Program-made: the position numbers and the translations under genes | In this document: piece after piece, positions 30,411 through 43,619 of the stretch | Position numbering within the stretch: the first letter of the stretch is position 1 | How the letters are laid out: every line of letters begins with the position of its first letter | Assembly (NCBI GenBank): GCA_029718625.1 | Contig: CM056378.1 | Coordinates: forward strand, 62,023,027-62,087,026 | DNA length: 64,000 nt | Source: Synaphobranchus kaupii | Lineage: Eukaryota; Chordata; Actinopteri; Anguilliformes; Synaphobranchidae | Direction of reading: 5' to 3' | The notes under the pieces: model-generated | What the model was told of the DNA's origin: nothing | Database searches by the model: none | The model's input: the letters and a program-made list of their open reading frames with translations, nothing else

Positions 30411-31175
30411 AATGGATATGCTGCCAGATATGCAGTAGATATGGATGGATCATTTTAAGGGTTGTTTCTCCTGACTTATTTTTCAATAGGAAATAGGAAA
30501 ATGAGTCAGGAGAAACAACCCTTAAAGGGATAGTTCGGAATTTTGGACATAATGTCTCAATTACGACTTGATGACCCATGATGTAGTTGATTGATGGAAA
30601 CCATTTTCAGCTAATTCCATGCTGTCCCTTCTTTTGGACATACACACGTTGCTAATGCTAGCGCAACTCTATGGCAACCGGTAGCATCCACTACCAAACG
30701 CACTTAAACACTCCACAGTGCACCCAAAGCAAATAAAATACAACAACAGTCTATCTGGGTTATTTTGAGTGTTTATACCATCATTTTTGAAGTAAAACTA
30801 TCGTTGAATCCTTTACTTTGTGCTGACCTAATATTCTCTGTGGAAGTACGGCGGCGGAGCGAACGTGGCCATTGCAACTTGTTACTCTTCTTTGTTGTTG
30901 TAGTCGACCAGTGCTGGCACTTTTATTTGCTTTGGGTGCACTGTGGAGTGTTTAAGTGTGTTTGGTAGTGGATGCTACCAGTTGCCATAGAGTTGTGCTA
31001 GCATTAGCAACGTGTGTATGTCCAAAAGAAGGGACAGCATGGAATTAGCTGAAAATGGTTTCCATCAATCAACTACATCATGGGTAAGTCGTAATTGAGA
31101 CATTATGTCCAAAATTCCGAACTATCCCTTTAAAGTGATCCATCCATATCTGCTGCATATCTGGCAGCAGAGTGA
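30411..31175. mobile_element. Foldback element with nested TTAA-flanked MITE
   Basis: The core 30526-31129 starts agggatagttcggaat, ends with the inverted copy attccgaactatccct, and is bordered by TTAA on both sides. Its inverted arms are ~200 bp. Outside it, about 30415-30455 is inverted to 31134-31172 (gatatggatggatca and its complement). On the left there is an extra hairpin, 30457-30475 against 30503-30523. TTAA targets suggest a piggyBac-type mobiliser; no transposase is present. Confidence 0.8.
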
Positions 31176-31199
31176 TGGTTTGAGGTTCGTTTGATACCT

Positions 31200-31510
31200 C
31201 AGACCCTTGATGACTTGCAGACATTTAGCCAATCATGGTTTCCATGCTATTCCGGTGTAATTTGGAATGTTCCAAACAGGTGTTGCCCCAGTCTCAACTT
31301 TTTTGGAACGTGTTGCAGGCATCAAATTCGGAATTAGCGTATATTTACAAAAATCAATAAAGCTGATAAGGTAAAACATTAAATATCTTTTCTTTTTACT
31401 GTTTTCAATTAAATATATGTAAAAGTGAATTTACAAATCACTGCTTTCTGCTTTTATGTGCATTTTACATACTGTCCCAACTTTTTTGGAATTGGGGTTT
31501 GTAATTGAAA
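31200..31510. mobile_element. Truncated DNA-transposon end
   Basis: The stretch cccaacttttttggaattgg, then ggtttgtaa, at about 31475 and an internal ctcaacttttttggaacgtg near 31290 resemble a frequent fish DNA-transposon terminus. No opposite end was located. Confidence 0.4.
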
Positions 31511-31712
31511 TCATGTTCAATTCTGATTGGCAGTCCCCTAAACGGTTGCAACTCCGGGGCTTGTTTCACGAAAATTGTGACGTGCAATCTGAGATCTGGG
31601 AGATGTGATCGATTTCACCTGCACTTTTTGGAGTGTTTTACGTAAAAATCATAATTATAAGCCACAAGCACGTGTCACAAAGTAGGCAATCAGTAAATCG
31701 GCAACAAACTAT

Positions 31713-33147
31713 ATATGCAGACGTGCTCAAATGTGTTGGTAACCCTGGTAAAGAATGGTAAAAAGGGTTATAAAAAATTCACTGTTTGGTGAATTAGCTT
31801 AATCTCACACTGAAAAAATTAGAAGAATCCAACCTTTAATTGACATTATACCATGGTATGGGTGAATACTCAATTCTGATTGGTCAATGACTGGTCGTTA
31901 TTCTGTATAACCGGTCAGTCATCCCGGTCACAAGTTTAATCACAGTTCTAAATTAATGCGCTGCCTGGCCAGCTAGTACTACACAACCTGGGAATGGCAA
32001 ACATGACCGGTCAATTCAGAGTCCAAGACGTTCTAGAAAATAAGTGGAATAAATAAAGTGAATTAATAAAGTAAACGAATGTAGCCTACCTACTTTATTT
32101 TCCTCAGTGACTAACGTTACTGTAGCCTATGGCAGACGGCTACTTCGCCTCGTAGGTATGCTGCAAATAGTAGGCTAACTTTGGCTACGATAAACTTTTG
32201 TCATTGTTTTTCAGATAATGCAAATGCAATATGTGGCGAGGTAACTATATAGCTAGCCAAAGTTACATTATCACGGAGTTAGCAAAGCGCATGGTGTTTA
32301 TGTGCAATGCGTAGCCTAATCTTTTTTTTTACTGCGAGCCATAAATCCGTCTCTAAGGTAGAAGTTAACGTTGCCGTAGCAACAGCATACATCTGATTTA
32401 TAAAAATCGGTAAACAACATTACTACAGATTTTAAAAAGTTTGTATTCGGCAGATATCTTAGTTACAACTACTTCAATATAGCAAAACATTTTTGTGGTT
32501 AGAGGTGCATTATTTATTCAGTTGGAAATACGAATTTATCATAGTAGGAATTTGCATGTAAATTGACGTCGGCAACACGCTGACTGCTTGTGAATGCAAG
32601 CTAGGCTACTTCACAAAGCATGTTAATCTGTAGCCTATAGGCTATGTGTAGAAAACTTTTTATCCAGCGAAAACTCAGCTGCGCCTCGGCCAATTTACTA
32701 CCTCCGCGTCGGGCATTTAAACTGTGTAATGCCCAGCTCCTCGGTCATTATTGCTTACAAATTATGCTTGAACAGTATGGAATACATGGTTGGTAAAATG
32801 GCTCTAAGTCATCAGTCTTTTGTTGAGTCTTTTGATATTGTTGGGACACAGACATCAGGAAGTCATGGCATGCAAAGATATGCGACCAAATATTAAAACT
32901 TTATTACTTTATTCAATATATAAATGCAGGGGTACCAATAATTGTGGCCAATGTGGTTTTGTTAAAAATAATTATTTCTTGATGAGGGATTTTTTTTCTC
33001 TCATAATAAATGAACGTCAATTAAAGGTTGGATTTTTCTAATTTTTTCAGTGTGAGATTAAGCTAATTCACCAAACAGTGAATTTTTTATAACCCTTTTT
33101 ACCCATCTTTACCAGGGGTACCAACAAATTTGAACATGTCTGTATAT
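31713..33147. mobile_element. Tc1/mariner-type element with ~130-bp inverted repeats
   Basis: The left end tatgcagacgtgctcaaatg, then ttggtaaccctggtaaag, is mirrored at 33100-33147. Inner arms share attcaccaaacagtgaat and cacactgaaaaaatt or their complements. It is 1.4 kb without a recognisable transposase. A segment at about 32825-32910 matches 27026-27110 of the MITE at 26777, which suggests another nested fragment. Confidence 0.75.
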
Positions 33148-35389
33148 ATTCAAAATAATGTAATCATCAAAATTATGTTACAATTTATTGTTTCTGACCT
33201 TAACCCAATAATTATGAGATAAAATCCTTTTTAAAACTATGTTAAAGGCCAAAGCACAATTCATGTTTGCCTTTCAGGAAAAAAAGGTTGTTTTAAAGTC
33301 TACAAATTTAGGATACAGGTTTAGAAGTATTTCATAAATTGGTATACTTAAAGAGGAATTCCACTGAAAAATTATGTTTGATTTGTAGAAAATTAGCTCT
33401 CCTCCTGATTAAAATTAGCTCTCAGCCAACTCTATACCTGTAGTGAGAGCAGAGATATAGCCACTAGTATAACTACTGCACATGTACCAGGTACCTGCTT
33501 TACTGTGAACTACAACTTACAGTTTATGGGCGGTGTCAGACAACGGCAGTCACAGGTTGCATACATCCGGAACGGAGGGGCTAGGCATTTTACTACTAGT
33601 CCTGCAGCGGCAAGTTAGTCACTAACGTTTCAGTTCTACTGAAAAAATACCACCATCATTAGCTGGAGTCTCCAGAAAAACGGGGGAAATACAGCCATTA
33701 ATTTAGGAAAACACAGCCCTTCATTTATCTACATTTGGTATTGTGAAACATATTAGTTAGCCTAGCCAAAAGTCTGCAACACTTACTCATTTCTCCTCCC
33801 GGTTCTCTATCCTTAACCTTCAACGTTTAACCTGGGTAAACGAGTGGTGTAGCCTACGTGTGGTAACTACTGCAATGCCAACTGAAATGGAAATGTTTGC
33901 TGCAATGAGTGGGACTGGGAAAACTTTATGCCAAAGCAGTCCCGGGTTAGCCGCACGCAGGGCCGGATTAAATGGATAGATTGCACTAGGCAGACAATTG
34001 TTTTCAGCCCGAAAAAAAGTTTTAGATTTTGTTTTTGTATATTTTTTATTTTACAGGCCTAAAGTCATGTTTTTTACCCATCTATCTGGGCCCCCCCAAG
34101 GCAACATGCATTACGCAAATGGAAAGTCCATGCTCAGTCAAGCGTCAGTTTGAGCGATGTCGATTACTAATGTTCTTGTCTCAGAACTTACTAATGTACT
34201 GTTCTTGTCTCAGAGCTAGATTTTGCACTGAAAATGGTAGCCTAGCCTACTGTTTTACTGGACGCTGTATTTCAGGCATGAAATGTATAGCATACAGTAA
34301 ATGATCAAAAATTGTATAATAGCCTAAAACATGAATTGCATCGGTAAAACAAATAAATAGATGTAGGCTAAATTACATTACTCTTTCTGAGTCATACAGT
34401 TTTAATGCCGCGGTTTCCACTTCTGCTCATTATTAGCGCAGGACAAATCATATGTCTGTTTGTAAAATTATGGCTGAAATATAATTGTTAAAGTTTTATT
34501 TTTGGTTTGGCGGGGGATAAATTACATACAGGTAACTAAACTGTGGTGGCCTGTAAACTGTAATTCGTTCTGCCACCATTTCAGAACAAGGGCCACAGAG
34601 GAATAATGATCAGAGTTGTTTGGAAAATACTTTTGAGGGCCTACAGTCATCTTACAATATTTTTGGATGTATAATAACATTTGGAAATAAAATAAAATGG
34701 ACTTATTTATATGTAGATAGATTCTGAGAAAGCTTCATCTGAAATCTGGCCAAATCAGAGGCAGCTCGTTGAATGGGCAGTTCGCCACTATTTCAGAATG
34801 AAGGCAAACTTTTTTTACTCTCATAATTAACATAAAAGATCACTAGGCCTACTGCTTTTCACCGTCGCTTGAGCTAAGCCATCGGTACAGAACGCATTTA
34901 GAGGAGACAACATTGTTTTCAGTAATTATCTATTTGCTCGCTACATCGATGTGAATGTGGTTACAATGGTTTAAAACATTATTTCCAGCATCAAGTTAGC
35001 AAAGCTGTATCCTAACTGTAAAGTTCAATGTTATTCTAAATCTGACGTAGCTTGCGGTGCCGGGTGCCATATACAGTATTTTTACTGCAACATTGGACTG
35101 TGATTCCAAACACTTTAAATAAACCAGTACAACAAACGTGACAGCTTTTATTTAATTTATTTGATGTTTCAAGCGTCTTACAAGTTAATACAACTGCATG
35201 GGTTTTTGGATTATTTACAAAATCATACAATTCTTCACGGATCTAGCGTCTTAACTTTCCTCTAAAAGTGCACCAGATTGTACCACCTAAGAGTACAGCC
35301 AACCATTTTTATAATTAACTTTTTGCCGTATTCATTCAACTGTATGAACCAGAGTTATTTGTGGGATGCATTCAACTGTATGAACATAG
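33148..35389. other. Unassigned 2.2-kb stretch
   Basis: No convincing exon, inverted repeat or retroelement domain was recognised on either strand. The small open frames have no recognisable protein content. Confidence 0.4.
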
Positions 35390-37030
35390 TGGGATGACAG
35401 GTATGCCATCCGCCAAGTTACGGCTTGGCGGGGCATGCCCCATACCTATACAGCACCGAGAGTTTGGCACTTTTCAGGGTTTCCTACAGAAGTAACCACA
35501 ATGACCATAGACTCTCAGCCCTTAAAAACATTAACTTATGTATGTTCTGACCTCATGTAACCACACAGCATTCAGATACAACTTCACACATCCACACAAT
35601 AAAGCCCCAAACTTGGGTTATTTTGCCGTTTTTCTCCTTCCTCTTCTGCTTCTTCTTCTTCTTCTTCTTCTTCTTCTTCTTCTTCTTCTTCCCATTTTTC
35701 CTGCCAAACTGCCTGCCTCCGTCGCGATGTTATCCAATGGGGAGAATTATTCTTTGAGGGTATGGTCCGTATACCTGCTCATCAAGCTTATCGCCCAATA
35801 AAAATGCTTCATACTAATGTTTTTTAATGTTAATACAGCTAGAAGAAGAAGAATCTCTGGTATGTACTTTCTTAGTAGTATCTATTGTTTTCTTTCTGGC
35901 TAAGATTCCTGGGAAATATGCATTGTCCAATTAAGCTTGTTAGCCACCGTTACTGTTGCCAGAGAAACGTCAGTCTGCTTCTAGTCAGGAAGCAGATACA
36001 AGCTAGGCTACTACGAAGCAAATCAACATGCCTTATAGCCTACATTCATTGCACGACAGAAAACTAAACTAAACGTAGCTGTCCGGTACCAAAACATTTC
36101 CCGCAGGTAACGTTCTACACTACTGGGAAAAAAAATGCAAAGGAATTCTGCTGTGCTTATGAACTCAGTAGCTCGCTCGCTAGCTCGTAGCCTACACATG
36201 GAAGGTTGGAGTTACGCATCCGGCCATCCAGTGTTGAATAGCCTAACATTAAATGTATTTCAATTTCTATAGAATACTAATAGCCCTATTTTAAAACTGT
36301 ATTTCCATATTTTACTGATGCAAACTATTTAGGCTGTACTAGCTATTTAGGCTGTATGTCTTTCAGCTAGAACGAGTTTGCGTCTAGCCCATTGTGCATG
36401 CATGTCTACATATATACTTTGTTCATTAATTTACATGCTTCTTCATGATCCATGGCTCAGGTGGTGCTGTTCATTGTATTTCATTACACATTAAATACTG
36501 CTCATCTACAAACTCTTTTAATATAATTGTGTGCTGTCTGTAATAGGAAACTGTTCTCATTCTTGTCAATAGAGGGCGTTATGGTTACGAGAATGTCTGC
36601 ATGCATTTCTTTGGAATGCATGTCTCTCTCCATGTTTATCTTCATGCATCATTCATCATTAGTTAGCTATAAAAAATAAGTGATATCAGATCAAAAACGT
36701 CTACGACGTAAAAAAAAAAAAAGCCAAGTTACTCACGCATAGCCTACATAGCGCTGTCTATAAGTCCTTAATTCCAACTTGCAAAAACTAGGCCTGCCAT
36801 TAATTTAGGAAAGTTTGGATAACATTGCTTTGGAATAGAGCTAGTTTATTTAGTGTGAGCTACGATAGGCAATATTGTTAGTTGTAACTTGGCCACATTT
36901 TGATATCAATACTTTTAAAGGCAGGCCTAGTTTTTGCAAGTTCAAATTAAGGACTTATAGACAGTGCTATGTAGGCTATGTGTGAGTAACTTGGCTTTTT
37001 TTTTTACGTCATAGACGTTTTTGATCTGAT
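35390..37030. mobile_element. Composite inverted-repeat element, copy B (compact)
   Basis: Starts tgggatgacaggtatgcc like copy A and keeps the outer arm with a (TTC)n tract at 35650-35690. It lacks both tRNA-like segments and the hairpin. It contains the uninterrupted equivalent of the gypsy target (ggaaatatgcattgtccaat, near 35911-35930). It ends in a reduced inner unit whose arms 36687-36798 and 36918-37027 form a ~110-bp hairpin. Confidence 0.8.
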
Positions 37031-38618
37031 AGTCTAAATGTGACATATTGCATAGGCTATATACGGCGAAATTAATAGGCTATATTTTTTTAAAGGAACA
37101 TGGGTTAACGTTACGCATTGAAGGTTGAGTTTCCTAGTAACAAACAAACTGAATGATATGGGGAAAAAAAAACATCAGTAATATTATGCTTACGCGCATA
37201 ACTAGCCTATAATGTGTTTTAGCCTCTTTTTTCATGAATAAACGTTGCTTTTGTTCGTCCTAAAGAAAGAGTTATGTTCTTATGGATTAAAGCGCTTTAT
37301 AATAAATGAAAAGGAATGGTCATGGATCATAATGTAGTTGACATGGATCCTTACCGGAGGACTCAATAAGACAGAGGAGATGTCAGGGAATGATACCAGA
37401 GGTCACTGAGTTGGATCATTTGTCCACTCTGTAACTGCATAAGGACAGCACTCAAGTCTTGTTTGGTTTATTTTGCCAAAATATCTTTAGGAAACAATGT
37501 GTCAATGTAATTTTCTGACAGTATAATGAAATAGCAATGATAGCTAGCTTTATCTACGATGTGTCCCTTGTTTTGCCCCCCGGCTCTGCCTACATACCTA
37601 TATAACACGCCTACTTGACACCAATGTAGTTTTTCAAAAATGAGGAATGGTAGAGGTGTACGTCATTATAACGTATATCTGTACCTAAATTGAATCTTTA
37701 TCTGCGGATATCTCAACCCAGAAAATATGTTGGCCAGCCACAAAGAGAGACTTAATTAGTTGCACCTTGATCTGTTAAATAAGGTTAATGTTGTTTTTCG
37801 GTGGATGTGCCCTTTAACCCTATTTACTTTGGCCTATTTTATACAATTTTCGCCTAGTTTTTACTAGTGTCAATTAAGTGCCAATATCTCAAAAACGATT
37901 CACTGCACATCCATGGTTGAAAGTTTCAATGAAAGAAGAGGCTTGTACCATTCAGAAATTTGCATCAGAATAAATTTATGTAAAAATGGTCACATACAGT
38001 TTATACATAATACACATAAAAAAACAAAAAAAAGTACAAAACGCCTTGTGTTTTTACAGTTTAGCACTGAATATTTCAACTTCAAAGTACTGGAGCAAGC
38101 CAGACTTCCTTACACTAGTGCACTGATATGTTGTCCACTTGGGTTTAGAATTTGGTAAAGATATCTACAGGCTTTCCTTATGCATTGGTATTTTTACCAA
38201 AACGGGGCCCGGGTGTCCCGAAACGTTTCCAAACGTCGCCAAATATAAAACATGTGCATATCTTTCTGTCTAGGCATGTCAATCATCAGAAAACTTTATT
38301 TTTCTTTTAAAACATTTTTTGTAATACAGAATGTGAAGAAAATTAACCTACACATGTTTTGTGTTTATGTGTATGAGGGTATTCTCTTACAAAGCGTGCC
38401 CAAAAGTGCCCAAATACCTCTCCGAAAAGGATTACTTACCCTAATGTTATCCAACCAATCTGCTTTACATTTAAAATGGCACTGTACTTCAAAGTTAGAT
38501 TTACCAGAGCCCCATAAGCCAGCAGAATAACAGGTTTATCTATAACAAGCCTTCAACTTGACTTTTTACAGCAAAAGTAATGAATTATACATCACTATTT
38601 GGCAAACCTGTCTGTTAC
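37031..38618. other. Unassigned stretch
   Basis: No confident feature. A minus-strand segment near 37358-37435 has splice-like ends, but all frames are closed by stops, so it is not called. Confidence 0.35.
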
Positions 38619-38671
38619 CACCTCCTACGACAGAGGTGTTAGGTGGGGGAGGGGTGTCTTCACTGTCCTCC
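38619..38671 (-). other. Candidate small exon, unidentified
   Basis: On the minus strand a good acceptor (tttttcag) precedes 53 bp reading EDSEDTPPPPNTSVVGG, followed by gtaaca. It joins in frame to the segment at 39317 upward. It could be a 5' exon of frs3 or of another gene on this strand. I do not recognise the protein. Confidence 0.35.
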
Positions 38672-38794
38672 CTGAAAAAGACAGATTCAAGTACATTACT
38701 AAGTAGAATCACTAAAAAATGAGAACACAAATTATCTCAAAAAGACATATGGCAAGTATTACAATTAAGTGGAAAAATCTTTTTATTTTATAAA

Positions 38795-38810
38795 AAAAAA
38801 ATATATATAG

Positions 38811-38847
<37 letters not shown>

Positions 38848-38880
38848 TATATATATATATATTATATATACGTATATACA
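38795..38880. repeat. AT/AC microsatellite
   Basis: Alternating at, ac and at runs between the two candidate exons. Confidence 0.9.
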
Positions 38881-39316
38881 TTAAAAAATCTTACATCCAC
38901 AGTACGTCTGATATTAGCTCCAACATAATTAGCAATCGTAGCTAACTAGGATTTATGAATTCGTTTGTCAGCTTGCACGAACTAAATTACATTATTATAA
39001 TACTGTAATGTCTTGACTGAACCGTGAAATAAAGTACTGAGAATGGATGTCGTTTCATGCGTAAATTCAACAACTAGCCCTTGTGTTGGTTGCTGCACAA
39101 AGAAACTGCGAATGAACGCTAGAAAACAAACAAAGAGCAGGCGCTCCTTAGCCTGTGACGCCATAGAAGCTAACTAGCGAACTCCTGCGAGAATCCATTT
39201 ATCACCAAACTAAAAATACTCTAGATAATAGCGCTCCATACTGTTGATAATTATGATGATAATAATAACAATAATAATAATAATAATTTGTATTATATAT
39301 TTTTAAAAACACTTAC

Positions 39317-39395
39317 ATGTCCAGGCACGGGTCCATGCCAGAGTCATTGCTCTGCCAGAACACAGACTTCTTCGCCTCTGGGACACTTCTTCACC
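39317..39395 (-). other. Candidate 5' exon, unidentified
   Basis: The minus strand reads SVPEAKKSVFWQSNDSGMDP, then CLDM, before a strong donor (CAT then gtaagt, 39311-39316). The ATG in SGMDPC has G at -3 and +4. Joining to 38671 keeps the frame (CLDM then EDSED). The upstream edge is not determined; an in-frame stop lies near 39395. Surrounding DNA up to about 39900 is richer in CpG than its neighbours, which fits a promoter-proximal exon. Confidence 0.35.
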
Positions 39396-39399
39396 TCCA

Positions 39400-42323
39400 A
39401 AACCTGAGCAACCGTGAAATAAGCGCTCTTCTTTCCACCGTTGATTGCCACGTTCGCGTATAAATGTATAAAATAATCGTAAACTTTGAAGCAGCAAAGA
39501 CATCACCAGCGCAATTGCATCATACAGCTGCCCGTGTCTGCGTACAGAGAAAGACTGGTCTGTGACGTTTTTTCAGCTCACAAAAAAAGCTACACATTGC
39601 TAAATACATCGGGATAGACTGAAAACGTAATTGTAACAGCAATCCAGCCCATCCCTTCCAGGATAAACTCAGTCAAAATGGCCACAGGCGTCATATGATG
39701 CTGTCGACAGTCAGGAGCGCACAGCCGATTGCCCTATGGGCTGTGTTTACGCGTGGATACAGCGCCGTTCACAGTCGCTTGAATATGACATATTTTGCTT
39801 CGTTTGAAAGGGCAGGAACCCCCGTAGAAGATAATCTACGTGTTTTACGTTAGATCATTCCTGTAGCAGTCTAGTAATGCTTTTACGCAACGGTAGTAAC
39901 GTAGTACAAACGCAAAAGCGAAGGGTACGCACTGTGGAAATTGAGACTTTCCTGGATAATGGATAAATGGGTTACGAAAAAAACGTTGAGGATTCTTCAG
40001 AAAAGGGTTATAACTGCATAACCAGGTATCGTATTTGGTTGCTTAAACATGTTTATCAAGAGAATTTGTAGAAAATAAAATGTATTTATACAAAACCGGA
40101 AGTATATCGGTTGTATGCATACTGAAGTGAGCACGGGAAAAAAACACCTAATGTTTATTTATACAACTTTTCAATAATATACAATTGTTCCTGAATCGGA
40201 TCTTAATTTTTCAGCGTGTTGAAATGGTACCAAGAGCTTTTGTGATACGCATTTTATTGCCTGTGATTGCGGCGAGGTGAAGGCTGTAAACAAATAAAAA
40301 AAGTGGGTTGGGCTATTAGCACCCTGCTGCTTTATGGCTCTGTAGTGTAACCTGAGAGCTGATAAGCATATAAACGAATGTGTTCGCAGGCTGTGACTGT
40401 TTTTAACAATTTTGCGTCGAAAGTTACGTGTTTTATTAACGTTATAATTTAGAATTTAAGAGAAATATGAACACTATAAAAAATTGGACCGCATGCGTCC
40501 CACCACTAGGGGGCCAAAGCCTATAGAGTTAATGTTTAATTCCAGTGTCCGGCAGTTGATGATTTTATATTTTCCTTTTCCTTTTTTTTTTATTGTGCAT
40601 GTGTAGATAGGATATTACACACTATGCCTGTCTTTATCCATTTTGAGTATATGTGTCTTAAGTTAATTCTCTTAGTTTCTCCCCTTTTCTTCCCCCTCTC
40701 TCCTTTTTGTGTGGAAACGGTTAACACCTTTAAATGTTGGGATGCTTATCAGCCGTAACTTCCCCAAAAGACTGTGCAAGCCTCGACCCCCGGTGATACT
40801 CAAAACACAGTCAAATGCTCAAAAGGATCTGTTATAACACCTTCTCACCAGACGCCTCTCAAACCACATACAGTAGCTATAAGCAAATGGTGAAACGGAA
40901 TGCGATTAGTTTGCGCCAGGAGACCCTTATCAGATGAAACTGCAACCCCAATACAAATAGTTTGCCTTCCTGTCTCCATTGTGGATCAACAGTGCCGTCC
41001 CGTGTACAAATAAAGCAATGCAGCCTCCCATTGTCAGCAATGAGTTAGCTAAAGAGGGAACTTTATTTGCTCAATAAATGATCAGAAAACACGACTCAAG
41101 TACATTTAGCATTGCCTGTAGCTCCAGTCATGACCAAGCTGTGCTGGTGTGCGTTTAGCTAGAATTACATTTACTTTCCAATGAACACATAAATAACTAT
41201 AGCAAACCCTGGTTTGAACTAGCTGTTCTTGGTATGCTCACATTCAGCATTTTTCAACAAATACATTGGTGACAATAATATTTAACTAGCAAATATACAT
41301 TTAGAATTAGTCCACAATATATATTCTCTGCAGTAAATTCATAAGGCAGATCAACCCAGCCCATCGAGGGTGTAGTCCTGACACCTTGAGGGGGGAGGAA
41401 TCCGAACAACTAATAGGAATGCAGCACACCTACCAGCTAGAAAATGGTATAAAGGTAATGCACGCCAGTTACAGAGGCTTTTGTTTTTTTTTGTTTTTTT
41501 CCTACTAGGTTTTGTCGTATGCATCCTGTTGCTGTGTCTGAGTGCTGTACCCCCTCTTGTGGACACGCAGCCTTTGTTCTGTTGGACCAATTTGGCTTTA
41601 TTATTATTAAGAGGCTACCCGATTTCCCTTGAGGATCTCCGATCCCAATTGTTTTTCTTTTTCAGTGTATTCGCCGTATCAGTTACCCCCTAACCACAAG
41701 GTTAGGTTGTATTCACCAATATAATTTTTGCGACTCGCATCCGGCGCCCTCCTCCCGAGAGTGAGGTTCAAGAATACACTTGGATTTTATTAATCGGGGA
41801 TCCAAAACGTTCGGAGAGCGAACGGACATGCTCGCGGAGACCTTCCTCTTCCTTTCTCCACCTCTTCCTCGCTCCTGTATCCTGTGGGTTTCCGTAAGTA
41901 GCCACACTTATAGAATAATTCCATTATTGTAGTCGAGTGCAGAATAAGTGTTCCTCTTGTCTCCCTTTTTGTTTTCTTCAGTTAAATGTTATGTGTGTCC
42001 TCCCAAGCTATTGTACTATTGTAGCTACTTAGTTAAGTCCTGTGTCTCTTTCTGATGTGTAGTTGGGTAACCTTTAGCCAGTGTTCAACCCAGAAACCCC
42101 GCATTGATTGCATGAGTTGAGTTTGAAGCCGCTGATCGGCCAGAATTCATTATTGTCCCCATCTGGTAACAAATGTGCTATCTGTCCTCATTCCTTGCCC
42201 CCCCCTGCAATATTATTATTATTTTAATAAATTTGGCATCATTGAACTATAACTCGTGTAAGCTATCTCTATCTCTCTCATACACAACTGGAATAAGTGA
42301 TCGACTGACGAAGTCCTTTGTCG
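39400..42323. other. Unassigned stretch, possible promoter then possible LTR-like block
   Basis: From 39400 to about 39900 CpG is moderately frequent. From about 41364 to 42320 there are LTR-like signals: tataaagg at 41449 and ttttaataaattt at 42222. No paired copy is visible, so a solo LTR is only a possibility. No exon recognised. Confidence 0.3.
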
Positions 42324-43011
42324 TGTGGAAGTAAGCTGTTTTGTGAAGCTGTTCTGTATGCCCAAGAAAGCCACATATGCAAGCCTCTATATAAATAATT
42401 AAATAACACAGTCAAGGTCTAGTGGAAAAGCACTGAGAATGGGGGCGAGAGGATGTAGAATAGTTCCCTATCAACAAGGACGAAGGCATCTAGCATCCCA
42501 GTCAAAACAGGAATGTCTCCCTCCTGTTTTCCAGCAGGAGTTGTTCCTATAACAATAGATAAGCTAGATCATGCTGACCGAACAGGCAGGAGAATAATAA
42601 AAATAAGGGAAATTACATGGTCTGATTAACAGGCACATGAGGATAAGTCACAAACTATTTTATTTGGTAGATCAAGAGTGCCCCCAAGCACATAGGGTAG
42701 GAACTGGTTATAAAAAAGTTTATTTTTCGCCTAATTTGTTAATAAGATATGATAAAAGGGTGTCACCGCACATTATTGGTGTATTAGAGGAGGAGGTATG
42801 TATATATAAAAACTAATGTTTATTTTTGTTCGGGGAATTCCTAATCCTCTGCGGAGGGTAAAGGACTTCCCATTAGATCGACGTTTAATAAAAGGTTAAA
42901 CTTAATAGAAGACTCTGATATTTCCTTCATCTTCATCTTGAGAATTCTCCAGCTCAAAAACCCATCTCAAATTGAACCTAATGAGGAGAGAGTAAAGGAC
43001 TGCCCTCTGCA
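42324..43011 (+). repeat. 5' LTR of endogenous retrovirus
   Basis: Begins tgtggaagtaagctg and ends tctgca. The first ~310 bp are matched by the truncated 3' LTR at 54188-54498. It contains a TATA-type tatataaaa near 42803 and aataaa at 42887-42892. A primer-binding region beginning tggcgagcc follows at 43016. Confidence 0.85.
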
Positions 43012-43015
43012 TATT

Positions 43016-43034
43016 TGGCGAGCCAGCCAGGAGT
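43016..43034 (+). promoter_or_regulatory. Putative retroviral primer-binding site
   Basis: The sequence tggcgagccagccaggag lies five bases after the LTR, the expected place for tRNA priming. The tRNA was not identified. Confidence 0.55.
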
Positions 43035-43619
43035 CCAAGATCCCGGGGAGGATGCAGGAGGGAACAAACGGCGTGCGGTGTAGTTAGAGACCGACCAACT
43101 ATAGAATTGAGAACTGAAGAGGTAGAGGGGAAGTCAGTTCAGGGAAATTCAAGGGAAGGAGCTACGTGAGTCACAGTCACTAAGTGGGAACTAATAGGGT
43201 TAAAGATAAAGGCGTGGCTACCAAGGACAGAGTGGTCCCCTGAATTACAAAAATAAATAAATATATAAATAAAAATAAATAAATTAAATAAATAAATAAA
43301 TTAAAAAAAGAAACATGGGCGGAAGGATAAGTAAGGATATGAAAACCTGGAAGGGTGAGCCTTAAAACCCAAGGCCCAAGACACCTCTCTCCTGCATGAG
43401 TGAGTTATTTCAAATGGACTATGGGCATGCCATGAAAAAATGGGAAAAGTAGACAAGAGGTGGTCCCTTGGTATAGCCTAAGGAAGGCACTTTTGGGCTT
43501 CAATACCTGCAATCAGTGGAAACAATTTTATGTAGAAAGGAGAGTAAGGGCAAGTTGAGTCAGAAGGGAAACTTGAGAACTCAGAGTACATCTAAATCAA
43601 TGGAAGAATGAGTCTTTCA

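Noticed and set aside
37358..37435. Minus-strand segment with acceptor-like and donor-like ends
   Set aside because: All three frames contain stops and it would end the frame from 38619 after ten codons. At best it is a UTR exon, with no evidence.
41364..42320. Solo LTR
   Set aside because: It has a TATA-like word, a poly(A)-like signal and a tg start, but no second copy and no target duplication were found.
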